Shown one piece after another: positions 1-8,881 of a DNA stretch of 64,000 nt. Positions within the stretch are counted from its first letter, which is position 1. Each line of letters opens with the position of its first letter. A model generated the notes under the pieces. The model searched no databases. It saw only the letters and a list, made by a program, of their open reading frames with translations, and was not told the origin of the DNA. The DNA is taken from contig NZ_AUDJ01000024.1 in the NCBI RefSeq assembly GCF_000425405.1, positions 1 through 64,000 on the forward strand, in the 5' to 3' direction. The DNA comes from Ferrimonas kyonanensis DSM 18153. Lineage in GTDB: Bacteria > Pseudomonadota > Gammaproteobacteria > Enterobacterales > Shewanellaceae. Both the position numbers and the translations under genes were made by a program.

Positions 1-3
1 TAC

Positions 4-79
4 GCTGATATAGCTCAGTTGGTAGAGCGCACCCTTGGTAAGGGTGAGGTCCCCAGTTCGACTCTGGGTATTAGCACCA
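4..79 (+). tRNA. tRNA-Thr (anticodon GGT)
   Basis: Complete 76-nt cloverleaf. The acceptor arms GCTGATA (4-10) and TATTAGC (69-75) pair with one G-U, the anticodon GGT lies at 37-39 in loop TTGGTAA, the T loop is TTCGACT, and the CCA end is encoded (77-79). It reads like the gammaproteobacterial threonine GGT tRNA. The window begins only three bases upstream, so it may be the last member of a tRNA cluster or of a tufB-linked operon whose rest lies outside. Confidence 0.97.
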
Positions 80-85
80 GACTTT

Positions 86-116
86 AAGCCCTGACCTGAC
101 GGTCAGGGCTTTTTTT
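86..116 (+). terminator. Rho-independent terminator after tRNA-Thr
   Basis: An 11-bp perfect stem (86-96 with 101-111) with a TGAC loop is followed by a T run. It closes the tRNA transcript and lies just before the cinA leader. Confidence 0.9.
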
Positions 117-182
117 ATGCCTGCGATTCATTGCTTTCCCGTTGGCGCTTCTCTAGTGTGGCTATCAACAAGGAGATGCACT

Positions 183-1484
183 ATGAAGATTGAGATGATC
201 TGCACCGGTGAAGAGGTGCTGTCGGGTCAAATTGTCGATACCAATGCCGCGTGGGTGGCCAATACTCTGATGGAACAGGGGTATGAACTGAGTCGAAAAA
301 CCACGGTTGGCGATCGAATGGATGATCTGGTGGCGGCGTTTCATCACAGCGCCGAACGGGCCGACCTGGTGATCGTTAATGGTGGCCTGGGGCCGACCAG
401 CGACGATCTCAGTGCCGAAGCCGCGGCACAGGCGCTGGGGGAGCCGGTAGTGATGTTTGAGCAGTGGCGAGCGGTGATGGAGCAGATGTTCAGCGCCCGG
501 GGCCGGGTTATGACGCCGAGCAACTTGAAACAGGCGATGCTGCCTCGTTCGGCCATTGTGGTGGACAACCCGGTGGGTACCGCCTGCGGATTTCGAGTGC
601 GGCTGGGCAAGGCCTGGCTGTTCTTCACTCCGGGGGTGCCCCATGAGCTGTTTCGTATGGTGAATGAACAACTGCTGCCGTTCTTACATGATCTGGATCC
701 TCAGCAAGGGGGCTCGGTCAGTGTGCACAAGTTGTTGACCCTGGGCCAGGCAGAGTCGGCCATGGCCAATGACATCGATGCGTTGACCGTGCCCTGTCCA
801 GAGGGGGTCACGGTAGGCTATCGGGCATCGATGCCCCATATTGAGGTTAAGCTGTTTCGGCGCTCGGCGGTGGATCTGGCACAGTGGCACGCCTATGTGG
901 AGGCGGTGAAGGCTGCCCTTGGCGATTCACTGGTGGCGGAAAATCAACCGCTGCTGGCCAATGAGATTCACCGATTGCTGACGGAGCAGGGGGCGACCCT
1001 GGCCCTGGCCGAGTCCTGTACCGGCGGTATGATCGCCGATCAGCTGGTGACGCTGGCAGGCAGTTCGGCCTATCTGCAGGGATCGCTGGTGACCTACAGC
1101 AATGAGGCCAAGCAAATCTGCTGTGGTGTCCAGGCCAGTACACTGCAGCAGCATGGGGCGGTGTCGTTGCCGACGGTGGTGGAGATGGCCGAGGGGGCCC
1201 GTGCTCGCCTGCGCAGCGACTACGGCGTCAGTGTTAGCGGCATCGCCGGCCCGGATGGTGGTACTGACGATAAGCCGGTGGGTACCGTCTGTTTCTGTGT
1301 CAGCGGCCCTACAGGCAGTTGGAGCCAGACCCTGGCCTTTGGTTCCGGTGCCAACCGTTCCAGAACGCTGATCCGCAAGCTGTCGGCAGCGGTTGCCCTG
1401 GATATGCTGCGGCGACTGTTATTGGGGCAGCCGGTTATTGCCGACTACCCGTTCCTGAAGCGGGTGGATCGCCTTCCCGGTTAA
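183..1484 (+). CDS. cinA: CinA family protein with C-terminal NMN deamidase domain
   Basis: 433-residue two-domain protein. The N-terminal half (from MKIEMICTGEEVLSGQ) is a molybdopterin-binding-like (MoCF) domain with the VNGGLGPTSDD motif. The C-terminal part has the CinA/PncC signature LALAESCTGG, whose Ser is the catalytic residue of nicotinamide mononucleotide deamidase, and a later SGIAGPDGG loop. Expected role: recycling of NMN to NaMN in the NAD pyridine cycle, in the cytoplasm. The frame is open from 117, but the ATG at 183 is preceded by a good AAGGAG and gives the family N-terminus. Its stop codon overlaps that of the convergent lipoprotein gene. The competence/damage name is historical. 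Confidence 0.93.
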   Translation: MKIEMICTGEEVLSGQIVDTNAAWVANTLMEQGYELSRKTTVGDRMDDLVAAFHHSAERADLVIVNGGLGPTSDDLSAEAAAQALGEPVVMFEQWRAVMEQMFSARGRVMTPSNLKQAMLPRSAIVVDNPVGTACGFRVRLGKAWLFFTPGVPHELFRMVNEQLLPFLHDLDPQQGGSVSVHKLLTLGQAESAMANDIDALTVPCPEGVTVGYRASMPHIEVKLFRRSAVDLAQWHAYVEAVKAALGDSLVAENQPLLANEIHRLLTEQGATLALAESCTGGMIADQLVTLAGSSAYLQGSLVTYSNEAKQICCGVQASTLQQHGAVSLPTVVEMAEGARARLRSDYGVSVSGIAGPDGGTDDKPVGTVCFCVSGPTGSWSQTLAFGSGANRSRTLIRKLSAAVALDMLRRLLLGQPVIADYPFLKRVDRLPG

Positions 1485-2023
1485 TCGCCGCTGCGTAAGT
1501 GAAACCTCAGGGCGCCGGGCTCAATGGTGAGTTCGCGCCCGAACTGGGCCAGCAACTCCTGCTTCCAGTCTTTTTGATCCAGGGTGTAGATGGGTTGATT
1601 GCTAAGGAATAGCTGCACCGCGGTCAGGCTCTGGCTGGACAGTTGTTGCAGCGGTCCGTTCAGCTCCTTCGGGGTGGCGGTGATCTCCACCACCTGCAGA
1701 TCCCTCAGGTAGATGCTCTGATCTTCCGGCCGGTACCAGGGGACAGCCGACAGGGTGGCGGTCAGCGAGGCCCGGATCGGCAGCAGTGGGGTTCGAATCA
1801 CCAACTCGGAAACGGTACTCACTTCCACGTTGTCGCCGCTGCGGCCAATGGCGACGTCGATGCGATTGAGGGTCATCTCGGCATCGACAAAGGGCAGTGG
1901 CGATTGCCGTTGCTGCACCGTCATGTTGTCGCTGAGGTAATCCTGCAGCTCATTCTCGGTCAGGGTGTAGCTGGTGGCGCAACCGGTCAGCGCCAGTATC
2001 CACGGGATCAACAGCCAGCGCAT
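1481..2023 (-). CDS. YceB-like lipoprotein (DUF1439)
   Basis: 180-residue predicted outer-membrane lipoprotein. It starts with a short signal peptide ending in a lipobox (LALTGC, Cys at about residue 15), followed by a mature domain resembling the DUF1439/YceB family (NELQDYLSDNM near the N-terminus). The start at 2023 has an AGGAGG-type ribosome site. Family function is unknown; the fold is a lipid-binding-like TULIP/SMP relative in some predictions, which is not visible here. It is convergent with cinA, the two stops overlapping in TTAA, and lies downstream of ppc past a terminator. Confidence 0.8.
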   Translation of the reverse strand: MRWLLIPWILALTGCATSYTLTENELQDYLSDNMTVQQRQSPLPFVDAEMTLNRIDVAIGRSGDNVEVSTVSELVIRTPLLPIRASLTATLSAVPWYRPEDQSIYLRDLQVVEITATPKELNGPLQQLSSQSLTAVQLFLSNQPIYTLDQKDWKQELLAQFGRELTIEPGALRFHLRSGD

Positions 2024-2036
2024 GAGCGTCCTCCTG

Positions 2037-2060
2037 TAAAAAAGCGGGCCGGAGCCCGCT
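2037..2060 (-). terminator. Rho-independent terminator of ppc
   Basis: On the minus strand AGCGGGC-loop-GCCCGCT (2054-2060 with 2043-2049) is followed by six T. It lies 12 bases past the ppc stop and upstream of the YceB-like gene start. Confidence 0.85.
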
Positions 2061-2071
2061 GTGATTGATGG

Positions 2072-4714
2072 TTAGCCGGTGTTGCGCATGCCGGCGGCGA
2101 TGCCGGCGATGGTGATCATCAGTGCCTGACGAATGTCGTCCAACTCCTCCTCCTTGCCTCGGCAACGTCGTAGCAGTTCCGCCTGCAGGAAATTAAGGGG
2201 ATCGATGTAGGGATGACGCAGCTCCACCGATTCCCGGTTCCAGGGGGTGTGCTCCATCAGTGCCTGTTCCTGAGTCAGTTGCAGCACGGTTTGAATGTCC
2301 TGCTCCAGCTGTTGGCGCAAGGTGGTACCCAGACCATGCAGATCCTGCGGTACCAGTACCCGGTCGTAGTAAGCCGCCAGGTGCGGTTCGGCCTTGGCGT
2401 ACACCATCTCCAGCATCGACAGTCGAGTGCGGAAGAATGGCCAGGATTGGAACATGGCGGTCAGGGTAGGCTGATCGCCGGCATCGATGGCTGTTTTCAA
2501 GCCGGCTCCGGCGCCGAGCCAGGCTGGCAACATCAGGCGGTTCTGAGTCCAGGCGAAGATCCACGGAATCGCCCGCAGGGACTCGACGCCGCCGTCGGCA
2601 CGGCGTTTGGCAGGGCGACTGCCCAGAGGCAGATCGGCCAGTTCCTGCTCCGGGGTTGCGGCACGGAAGTAGGGCACAAACTGTGGCTCGTCGCGGACGA
2701 TGCTGCGGTAGGCGTCCACCGAACTGGCGGCAATGCTGTCCATCAGCTCCCGCCAGGCCTGCTTAGGCTGAGGCGGTGGCAGCAGGGTGGCTTCCAGTAC
2801 TGCCGAGGTATAGAGGGCCAGGCTCTGAACTGCCACCTTGGGCAGGCCAAACTTAAAGCGGATCATCTCGCCTTGCTCGGTCACTCGCAGGCGACCGTCG
2901 ACTGAGCCCGGAGGCTGAGACAGGATCGCTTCGTGAGCCGGGCCGCCGCCTCGACCAATGCTGCCGCCACGGCCGTGGAACAGGGTCAAATCCACGTTGG
3001 CGGCTTTGCACACTTCAACCAGGGACTCCTGCGCCCGGTACTGGGCCCAGGAGGCGGCCATCACACCGGCGTCCTTGGCGGAGTCGGAGTAACCGATCAT
3101 CACCTGCTGTTTGCCGCGGATGTACCCATGGTACCAGTCGATGGCCAGCAACTGCTCTATGCTGTCGGCGGCGTTTTGCAGGTCATCCAGAGTTTCGAAC
3201 AGCGGCACGATGGGCATGGTGAACGGGCAGCCACACTCTTTGAGCAGCAGGGCTACCGCCAACACATCCGACGGTGAACTGGCCATGGAGATGACGTAGG
3301 AACCCATGGCTTCCGCCTGCTGTAGGGCGATCAGCTTGCAGGTGTCGAGTACCTCTTTGGTGTCGTCGGAAGGGGTCCAGTTGCCGGGCAGCAGCGGCCG
3401 TCGGTTGGCCAGCTCCCGCAGCAGGAAGGCTTGCTTCTCTTCCTCTTGCCAGTGTTCGTAGTCGCCCAGTCCCAGGAAGCGAGTGATCTCGGCCAGGGCA
3501 CTCTCGTGACGGGCCGCATCCTGACGAATATCGAGTCGAATCAGACCGATACCGAAGCAGTGAATCCGGCGCAGGGTATCAAGTAGCAGACCGTTGGCGA
3601 TCAGGCGCATCTTGCATTGCAGCAGGCTGTCGTAGATCAGTTGCAGTGGCTGCAACAGGTCGTCACGGGATTGAATTCGTTGTTCCGGCTCCAATGAGGA
3701 GGGGAATCCGTCCAGTTGGGCGTTGACCTCTTCCAGGTTGATCAGCAGGCGATCGCGCAGGCGGCGTAATTCCACCCGGTAGGGTTCGTTGGTGGTGCCG
3801 ACCCGGGCCGCCAACTCGTCGCTGCACTCAACCATGGACAGTTCGCTGATCAGGGTTTTGACGTCCTGCAGGTACAGGCTCAAGGCCATCTTGCGGTTTT
3901 TCAGCAGCACTCGGGCGCTGACTTTGGCGGTGACATTGGGGTTGCCGTCGCGGTCGCCTCCCATCCAGCTGGAGAACTTCACCGGTACGGTGTCTGGTGG
4001 TAACTGCACGCCGGCGTGGGCTTCGAGGCGATCGTTCAACTGGCGCAGGAAGTCCGGTACCGCGTGCCACAGGCTGTCTTCGACTGCGGCCCAGCCCCAG
4101 GAGGCTTCGTCTTCCGGTGTGGGGCGCTGGGTGCGAATCTCATTGGTGTGCCAGATCTGGGCAATCAGCTGACGCAGGCGCAGGCTCTGCTGGTGGCGTT
4201 CTCGCTCGCTCAGCTGAGGGTTTTCCAGTTCGGCCAGGCATTCAATGATGGCGCTGTATTTGGTGATCAGGGTGCGGCGGCTGATTTCGGTTGGGTGGGC
4301 GGTCAGGACCAGATCGATCTCCAGCCGTCCTAACTCCTTCAGCAACACCTGAGGATCCAGTTGCGCCTTGCCATTGAGCAGGCGTCCGAACAGCAGGTCC
4401 ACCGGATCTGGTACGCACACCAGCTGGTCGCAGTTGCGGGAGATGGTGTGGAACTGTTCGGCCAGATTGGCCAGGTTCAGAAACTGGTTAAAGGCGCGGG
4501 CAAAAGGGACCAATTCTTGATCGGAGAGCTGATTCAACAGTTCCAGCATCTTGTGGCGGGCGCCGGGCTCGCGCTGTCTGGAGGCTTTAGCCAACTGGCG
4601 GATGGTCTCCACCTTATCGACGAAACCTTCACCCAAATGATCGCCGATGGTGTCACCCAGCAGCTGCCCCAACAGGTTGACGTTGGCTTTGAGTGGTGCG
4701 TTGATATCGCTCAT
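2072..4714 (-). CDS. ppc: Phosphoenolpyruvate carboxylase
   Basis: 880-residue anaplerotic enzyme that converts PEP and bicarbonate to oxaloacetate and phosphate. Full-length bacterial type, with the expected landmarks: VLTAHPTE near residue 140 (catalytic His), the [14 protein letters not shown] glycine loop, the [10 protein letters not shown] segment, and the C-terminal [14 protein letters not shown], where the terminal Gly is functionally conserved in the family. The open frame extends to 4735, but the ATG at 4714 ([11 protein letters not shown]) follows AAGGAG and is chosen. It lies downstream of argE in the same direction with about 100 bp between them and no terminator seen, so partial read-through from argE is possible. 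Confidence 0.98.
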   Translation of the reverse strand: MSDINAPLKANVNLLGQLLGDTIGDHLGEGFVDKVETIRQLAKASRQREPGARHKMLELLNQLSDQELVPFARAFNQFLNLANLAEQFHTISRNCDQLVCVPDPVDLLFGRLLNGKAQLDPQVLLKELGRLEIDLVLTAHPTEISRRTLITKYSAIIECLAELENPQLSERERHQQSLRLRQLIAQIWHTNEIRTQRPTPEDEASWGWAAVEDSLWHAVPDFLRQLNDRLEAHAGVQLPPDTVPVKFSSWMGGDRDGNPNVTAKVSARVLLKNRKMALSLYLQDVKTLISELSMVECSDELAARVGTTNEPYRVELRRLRDRLLINLEEVNAQLDGFPSSLEPEQRIQSRDDLLQPLQLIYDSLLQCKMRLIANGLLLDTLRRIHCFGIGLIRLDIRQDAARHESALAEITRFLGLGDYEHWQEEEKQAFLLRELANRRPLLPGNWTPSDDTKEVLDTCKLIALQQAEAMGSYVISMASSPSDVLAVALLLKECGCPFTMPIVPLFETLDDLQNAADSIEQLLAIDWYHGYIRGKQQVMIGYSDSAKDAGVMAASWAQYRAQESLVEVCKAANVDLTLFHGRGGSIGRGGGPAHEAILSQPPGSVDGRLRVTEQGEMIRFKFGLPKVAVQSLALYTSAVLEATLLPPPQPKQAWRELMDSIAASSVDAYRSIVRDEPQFVPYFRAATPEQELADLPLGSRPAKRRADGGVESLRAIPWIFAWTQNRLMLPAWLGAGAGLKTAIDAGDQPTLTAMFQSWPFFRTRLSMLEMVYAKAEPHLAAYYDRVLVPQDLHGLGTTLRQQLEQDIQTVLQLTQEQALMEHTPWNRESVELRHPYIDPLNFLQAELLRRCRGKEEELDDIRQALMITIAGIAAGMRNTG

Positions 4715-4814
4715 CTTGATCGTACTCCTTAGCAAAGATACCGCTTTCGCAATCGTTCAAAGTATCACGAATGACCCGGCTCAGATAGCCTCGGTCACCA
4801 TATTAACCAGTGGT

Positions 4815-5975
4815 TTACTCGGCCAATAAACAGAATTTATTGATGAAATTACTTAATAGCCTGGGGGTGGCGGTGAGATAGTCCATGTGAACAAACTCAT
4901 CCGGCTGGTGGGCTTGCTCGATGCTTCCCGGGCCAAGCACCAGCGTCTGGCAACCCAACTGGTTGATGTAGGGGGCCTCGGTGGCGTAGTTCACCGCCTC
5001 GGCGTCCTGGCCACTGAGTTGCTGGGCCAGATCCAGCAGGGTGTTGTCCCCCTGGTAGGCAAATGGCTCCGACCCAGGAAACAGCGGAGTAATGCTGATG
5101 CAATCCGGGTATCGGTTCATTACGGGGGCCAGCGCCTGCTCCAGCAAATGCTGCAGTTGCGACAGGTTCATGCCGGGCAGGGGGCGCATGTCGAGGTTGA
5201 GCTGGCAGCAGCCGCAGATGCGGTTGACTGCGTCACCCCCATGGATGTGGCCAAAGTTCAGGGTCGGGTAGGGCACACTGAAGCCTGGTTGATTGTAGCG
5301 GTCTGCCAGAGTGCGCTTCAGGGTCATCAATTCGCCAATCACCCCATGCATGACTTCGATGGCGTTGAGCCCCTTTGCGGGGTCCGACGAGTGGCCGCTG
5401 CGACCGCTGACCCGAATGCCATGAGCGGCGTGGCCTTTATGCATGTGCACCGGGCGCAGGCCGGTGGGCTCGCCAATCAAGGCGTAATCCGGTGCGATCT
5501 GTTTGCTGGCGGCGAAGGCTTTGGCACCGGCCATGGTGGTCTCTTCGTCGGCGGTGGCCAGGATGTACAGTGGCCGCTTCAGTGTCGACAGGTCGAATTG
5601 CAGCGCCGCTTCCAGGATCAGGGCGAAGAAGCCCTTCATGTCACAGGTGCCCAGGCCATACCAGCGCTGATCCTTTTCGGTAAGCTGAAACGGATCCTGA
5701 CTCCAGCGTCCCTCATCATAGGGAACGGTGTCGGTATGCCCGGCCAGCAACAGGCCGCCGGCACCCGCCGGGCCGATGCGGGCCAATAGGTTGGCCTTGT
5801 TCGTTTGGCCGGGCAGTGGCAGTACCTCACACTGAAATCCCAGATGGCTGAACCAACCGTACAGCAACTCAATGACCGGCAGGTTGCTCTGATCCCATTC
5901 CCCCTCCAGGCCGCTGATGGAGGGGGTGGCGATGAGTTGCTGGAAGCGCTGTTTCAGGTCCGGGAAATTCTTCAT
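4815..5975 (-). CDS. argE: Acetylornithine deacetylase
   Basis: 386-residue M20-family metallohydrolase that releases ornithine from N-acetylornithine, step five of arginine synthesis. Visible motifs are GHTDTVP (metal His and the Asp that positions it), GLGTCDMKG (bridging Asp) and ADEETTMAG (catalytic Glu and metal ligand). It is divergent from argCBFGH(A), the classical bipolar argE/argC arrangement. The start codon at 5975 has no obvious Shine-Dalgarno and abuts candidate ArgR boxes, so an ArgR dimer of trimers bound there would cover its initiation region. An ArgE is needed here even though ArgH carries an ArgA domain, which fits the linear (non-recycling) pathway. Confidence 0.96.
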   Translation of the reverse strand: MKNFPDLKQRFQQLIATPSISGLEGEWDQSNLPVIELLYGWFSHLGFQCEVLPLPGQTNKANLLARIGPAGAGGLLLAGHTDTVPYDEGRWSQDPFQLTEKDQRWYGLGTCDMKGFFALILEAALQFDLSTLKRPLYILATADEETTMAGAKAFAASKQIAPDYALIGEPTGLRPVHMHKGHAAHGIRVSGRSGHSSDPAKGLNAIEVMHGVIGELMTLKRTLADRYNQPGFSVPYPTLNFGHIHGGDAVNRICGCCQLNLDMRPLPGMNLSQLQHLLEQALAPVMNRYPDCISITPLFPGSEPFAYQGDNTLLDLAQQLSGQDAEAVNYATEAPYINQLGCQTLVLGPGSIEQAHQPDEFVHMDYLTATPRLLSNFINKFCLLAE

Positions 5976-6011
5976 AATTATTTATTCAAATTATTTGCAT
6001 AAGTATAAATT
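5973..6011. promoter_or_regulatory. Candidate tandem ArgR operator between argE and argC
   Basis: Two 18-bp ARG-box-like sequences, 5973-5990 and 5994-6011, are separated by 3 bp, so that their centres are 21 bp apart. This is the spacing used by ArgR hexamers. Against the core TGAATWWWWATTCA, box 1 matches about 12 of 14 positions and box 2 (TGCATAAGTATAAA) about 10. A possible argC -35 (TTGCAT, 5995-6000) lies inside box 2, with a weak -10 near 6017-6022. Binding would repress both argE and argC transcription. Confidence 0.7.
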
Positions 6012-6057
6012 AGTGGTAGTCTATCAGGGTGACAGTAAATAGACGACAACTACCGCT

Positions 6058-6108
6058 ATGAAATTTGCATTCTGGAAACATCAGCCCGCCCCACTACGAC
6101 GACGATAA
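6058..6108 (+). CDS. Putative arginine leader peptide MKFAFWKHQPAPLRRR
   Basis: A 16-codon frame lies in the long (about 150-nt) 5' leader of argC. It ends in three consecutive CGA codons, the rare Arg codon, then TAA. Those codons form the 5' arm of a hairpin (6097-6103 with 6114-6120). This is the layout of an amino-acid-sensing leader. Against it: no clear Shine-Dalgarno precedes the ATG, and no intrinsic terminator follows before argC. The frame is blocked upstream by TAG at 6040-6042, so it cannot be longer. The family is not recognised; treat it as a candidate only. Confidence 0.35.
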   Translation: MKFAFWKHQPAPLRRR

Positions 6109-6120
6109 AGTCGGTCGTCG
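6097..6120 (+). promoter_or_regulatory. Leader hairpin containing the Arg codons
   Basis: CGACGAC (6097-6103) pairs with GTCGTCG (6114-6120). The 3' arm can pair instead with GACGAC at 6042-6047, giving two mutually exclusive structures. A ribosome stalled on the CGA codons would melt the downstream hairpin. From 6121 to 6180 the RNA is C-rich and G-poor (about 21 C to 11 G), compatible with Rho loading. All of this is inference from sequence. Confidence 0.4.
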
Positions 6121-6180
6121 CCTCCGTTATGGCTGCCCCCACGTTTTCCTGTTGTTACGTTTGCCAATGGACTCTTCCTC

Positions 6181-7188
6181 ATGACCACTATAGCCATAAT
6201 TGGTGCATCCGGGTATGCCGGTGCCACGCTGGCCAAATTGATTGCCACCGATGACTCCCTGACCCTGGGCGGGTTGTACGTTTCCGAAGCCAGCGTCGAC
6301 GCCGGCACGCCGCTCAGCAGCTTGTATCCGGAGATGCTCGGGCTGGTGGACCAACCGCTGCAAGGGCTGAGTGCCGAGGCGTTGCAGCAACTGTGTCAGG
6401 ATCACCAGGGCGTGTGCCTGGCCACCGAGCATCAGGTCAGCGCGACTCTGGTCCCAACCCTGTTGGAGGCCGGACTCAGCGTGTTTGACCTGTCCGGCGG
6501 CCATCGCTTCAAGGATGCCGCCATCTACCCCGAGTACTACGGCTTCGAACATCCCCACCCAGAGCACCTGCTGCAGGCGGAATACGGCCTGGTGGACTGG
6601 TACCCGCACACCCTGAATAAGAGCAAGCTCATTGCCGTGCCCGGGTGTTACCCCACCGCCTCTCTGTTGGCGCTCAAGCCGTTGCAGCAAGCCGGTTTGC
6701 TGGCCGAGTCGGCGATGCCGGTGATCAATGCGGTCAGTGGGGTCAGTGGCGCTGGTCGCAAGGCACAACTCAACACCCATTTCTGCCAGGTCAGCCTGAC
6801 CCCCTACGGCGTTCTGGGGCATCGGCATCAGCCAGAGATCGAGACCTACCTGGGGCATCCGGTGGTGTTTACCCCACACCTCGGAAATTTTAAGCGCGGC
6901 ATCCTGGCGACCATCGTCTGCCAACTGAAAGCGGGAATTACCGATTCTGAGATTGCCGAGGCTTATGCGGTGTATCAAGGCAATGCCGGCGTCAAACTGC
7001 TACCACAGGGGAGCTGGCCTAAGGTGGATGACGTCGCCGGCAGTGACCGCTGCCTGCTGGCCTGGAAGTTCGATGCCGGCAAACAGACTCTGGTGGTGGT
7101 CAGTGCCATCGACAACCTGATGAAGGGGGCGGCCAGTCAGGCGCGCGATTGCATAAACATTCATTTTGGTCATGAGGTGTATTCATGA
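6181..7188 (+). CDS. argC: N-acetyl-gamma-glutamyl-phosphate reductase
   Basis: 335-residue NADPH-dependent reductase, third step of arginine synthesis. The N-terminus AIIGASGYAG is the dinucleotide-binding loop, and the catalytic Cys sits in VPGCYPTA. The conserved SGVSGAGRKA segment and the C-terminal IDNLMKGAASQA helix are present. Length is typical of type 1 ArgC. It is the first gene of argCBFGH(A); the start is confirmed by the N-terminal Rossmann motif, although the Shine-Dalgarno is weak. Expression is probably set by the ArgR boxes and possibly by the upstream leader. Its stop overlaps the argB start (ATGA). Confidence 0.97.
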   Translation: MTTIAIIGASGYAGATLAKLIATDDSLTLGGLYVSEASVDAGTPLSSLYPEMLGLVDQPLQGLSAEALQQLCQDHQGVCLATEHQVSATLVPTLLEAGLSVFDLSGGHRFKDAAIYPEYYGFEHPHPEHLLQAEYGLVDWYPHTLNKSKLIAVPGCYPTASLLALKPLQQAGLLAESAMPVINAVSGVSGAGRKAQLNTHFCQVSLTPYGVLGHRHQPEIETYLGHPVVFTPHLGNFKRGILATIVCQLKAGITDSEIAEAYAVYQGNAGVKLLPQGSWPKVDDVAGSDRCLLAWKFDAGKQTLVVVSAIDNLMKGAASQARDCINIHFGHEVYS

Positions 7189-7955
7189 AGACGATGGTCA
7201 TAAAAGTGGGCGGCGCGCTGCTGGAGTGCGACAAGGGCATGGTGCGCTTGTTCGACACCCTGACCCAGTTGCAGCACAAGGGCTGGCAACCGGTGCTGGT
7301 GCACGGTGGCGGCGTATTGGTGGAGCAGCAGTTGAGCGCCAACGGCATGACCACCACCAAGCATCAGGGGCTGCGGGTGACCCCCGAGGCGCAGATGCCC
7401 ATCGTCGCCGGCGCGCTGGCAGGCATTGCCAATACCAAGCTGGTGGCTGCCGCCAAGCAAGTGGGTTTGGTGCCTGTGGGGCTGACTCTGGCGGACGGCA
7501 ACCTGGTGCAGGCACAGGTGCAGGACCCCGAACTGGGCTGCGTCGGGCAGGTGACCGCCAACCAACCTCAACTGCTGCAGCAACTGTTAAGTCTGGGTAT
7601 GTTACCCATTATCTCTTCGGTGGCGGCCGACGCTCAGGGGCAGTTGCTGAACGTCAATGCCGACCAGGCGGCCACGGTCATCTGTCAGTTACTGAAGGCC
7701 CCGCTGACCCTGCTGTCAGACGTGTCCGGCGTGCTGGACGGCAAGGGGCAGTTGATTCCCGAGCTGACTCCGGAGCTGGCCCAAAGCCTGGTCAAAAGCG
7801 GGGTCATCGATGGCGGCATGAAGGTCAAAGTGGAGGCGGCTCAGGCGGCGGCCCGGGCCATCGATAATCGGGTTCTGGTGGCCAGTTGGCGCTACCCGGA
7901 ACAGCTGGCTGGTCTGATTGAGGGCCACAGCGTTGGCACTCAGGTTTACCCCTAA
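7185..7955 (+). CDS. argB: Acetylglutamate kinase
   Basis: 256-residue amino-acid kinase that phosphorylates N-acetylglutamate with ATP, second step of the pathway. Motifs: VIKVGGALL (phosphate-binding Lys and glycine loop), VLVHGGGVLVEQ, and NVNADQAA near the active site, followed by a DVSGVLDGKG loop. The short length and lack of an N-terminal extension indicate the E. coli-like, non-hexameric type that is usually not feedback-inhibited by arginine; that is family knowledge, not seen directly. It is translationally coupled to argC by a 4-bp overlap and separated from argF by 9 bp. Confidence 0.97.
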   Translation: MKTMVIKVGGALLECDKGMVRLFDTLTQLQHKGWQPVLVHGGGVLVEQQLSANGMTTTKHQGLRVTPEAQMPIVAGALAGIANTKLVAAAKQVGLVPVGLTLADGNLVQAQVQDPELGCVGQVTANQPQLLQQLLSLGMLPIISSVAADAQGQLLNVNADQAATVICQLLKAPLTLLSDVSGVLDGKGQLIPELTPELAQSLVKSGVIDGGMKVKVEAAQAAARAIDNRVLVASWRYPEQLAGLIEGHSVGTQVYP

Positions 7956-7964
7956 AGGAATTGA

Positions 7965-8870
7965 ATGATGCAGAACTTGTTGACGTTGAAAGACTGGACG
8001 CCGGAACAGATTCTGGCGGTGCTGGATAAAGCCAAAACCCTGAAGGCCGATTACGGCCCTTATCAGGACGCCCTCAAGGGGAAGAGCGTGGCCACCCTGT
8101 TTGAAAAGCCATCGCTGCGGACCCGGGTCAGTTTCGATGTGGGCATCAATAAGCTCGGTGGCCATGCGGTCTACCTGGATCAACAGAATGGCGCCCTGGG
8201 TAAACGCGAGTCGGTAAAAGACTTCGCCCAGAACCTGTCGCGCTGGTGTGATGCCATCGTGGCACGGGTGTTCGATCATGCCACCCTGGTGGAGCTGGCT
8301 GAGCATGCGACGGTGCCGGTGGTCAATTCGCTGTGCGATCTGTACCACCCGTGCCAGGCGATGGCCGACATGCTGACCATCATGGAACACAACCCCAATT
8401 GGCAGCAGTCCAAGCTGGCGTACGTCGGCGACGGCAACAACGTCACCCATTCGCTGATGATCATCGCCGCCAAGCTGGGCGTCGACATGGTGGTGGTGTG
8501 CCCTGCGGGCCACTTCCCCGATGGCCAGCAGGTACTGGAAGCGCAGGCGTTGGCGACTCAGTCGGGCGCCAGCCTGACCCTCAGCAGTGACGTCGCCGCC
8601 CTGGAAGGGGTGGACGTTATCTACGCCGATACCTGGATCTCCATGGGCGATGCCACGCCGATGGAAGAGATCAAAGCCAAGTTCGCCCCTTATCAGGTGA
8701 ATGCACAGATGATGGCCGCCAGCGGCGCCAGTCATTTCCTGCATTGCCAACCCGCCCACCGCGAGGTGGAAGTGACTTCAGAGGTGATGGACTCGGAGCA
8801 GTCGCTGGTCATGGACCAGGCTGAAAACCGGATGCACGCCCAAAACGCAATTCTACTGACTCTGATTTAA
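7965..8870 (+). CDS. argF: Ornithine carbamoyltransferase, unusual HCQP motif
   Basis: 301-residue short-type OTCase that makes citrulline from ornithine and carbamoyl phosphate. Carbamoyl-phosphate site motifs are SLRTR (the variant of STRT seen in short OTCases) and YHPCQ. The ornithine-closing SMG loop is present as WISMGDATP, which argues for ornithine rather than an acetylated or succinylated substrate. Odd: the otherwise near-invariant HCLP motif reads HCQP (Gln codon CAA at 8748-8750) and is followed by AHREVE rather than the usual AHRGVE. Two adjacent ATGs (7965, 7968) both fit the AAAGGA site. It sits mid-operon between argB and argG. Function is probably retained but altered kinetics or a sequence error are possible. 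Confidence 0.93.
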   Translation: MMQNLLTLKDWTPEQILAVLDKAKTLKADYGPYQDALKGKSVATLFEKPSLRTRVSFDVGINKLGGHAVYLDQQNGALGKRESVKDFAQNLSRWCDAIVARVFDHATLVELAEHATVPVVNSLCDLYHPCQAMADMLTIMEHNPNWQQSKLAYVGDGNNVTHSLMIIAAKLGVDMVVVCPAGHFPDGQQVLEAQALATQSGASLTLSSDVAALEGVDVIYADTWISMGDATPMEEIKAKFAPYQVNAQMMAASGASHFLHCQPAHREVEVTSEVMDSEQSLVMDQAENRMHAQNAILLTLI

Positions 8871-8881
8871 AGGACACCCCC

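Noticed and set aside
6129-6254. A second leader frame starting at ATG 6129
   Set aside because: It runs out of frame into argC, is Cys/His-rich without a pattern, and has no ribosome site.
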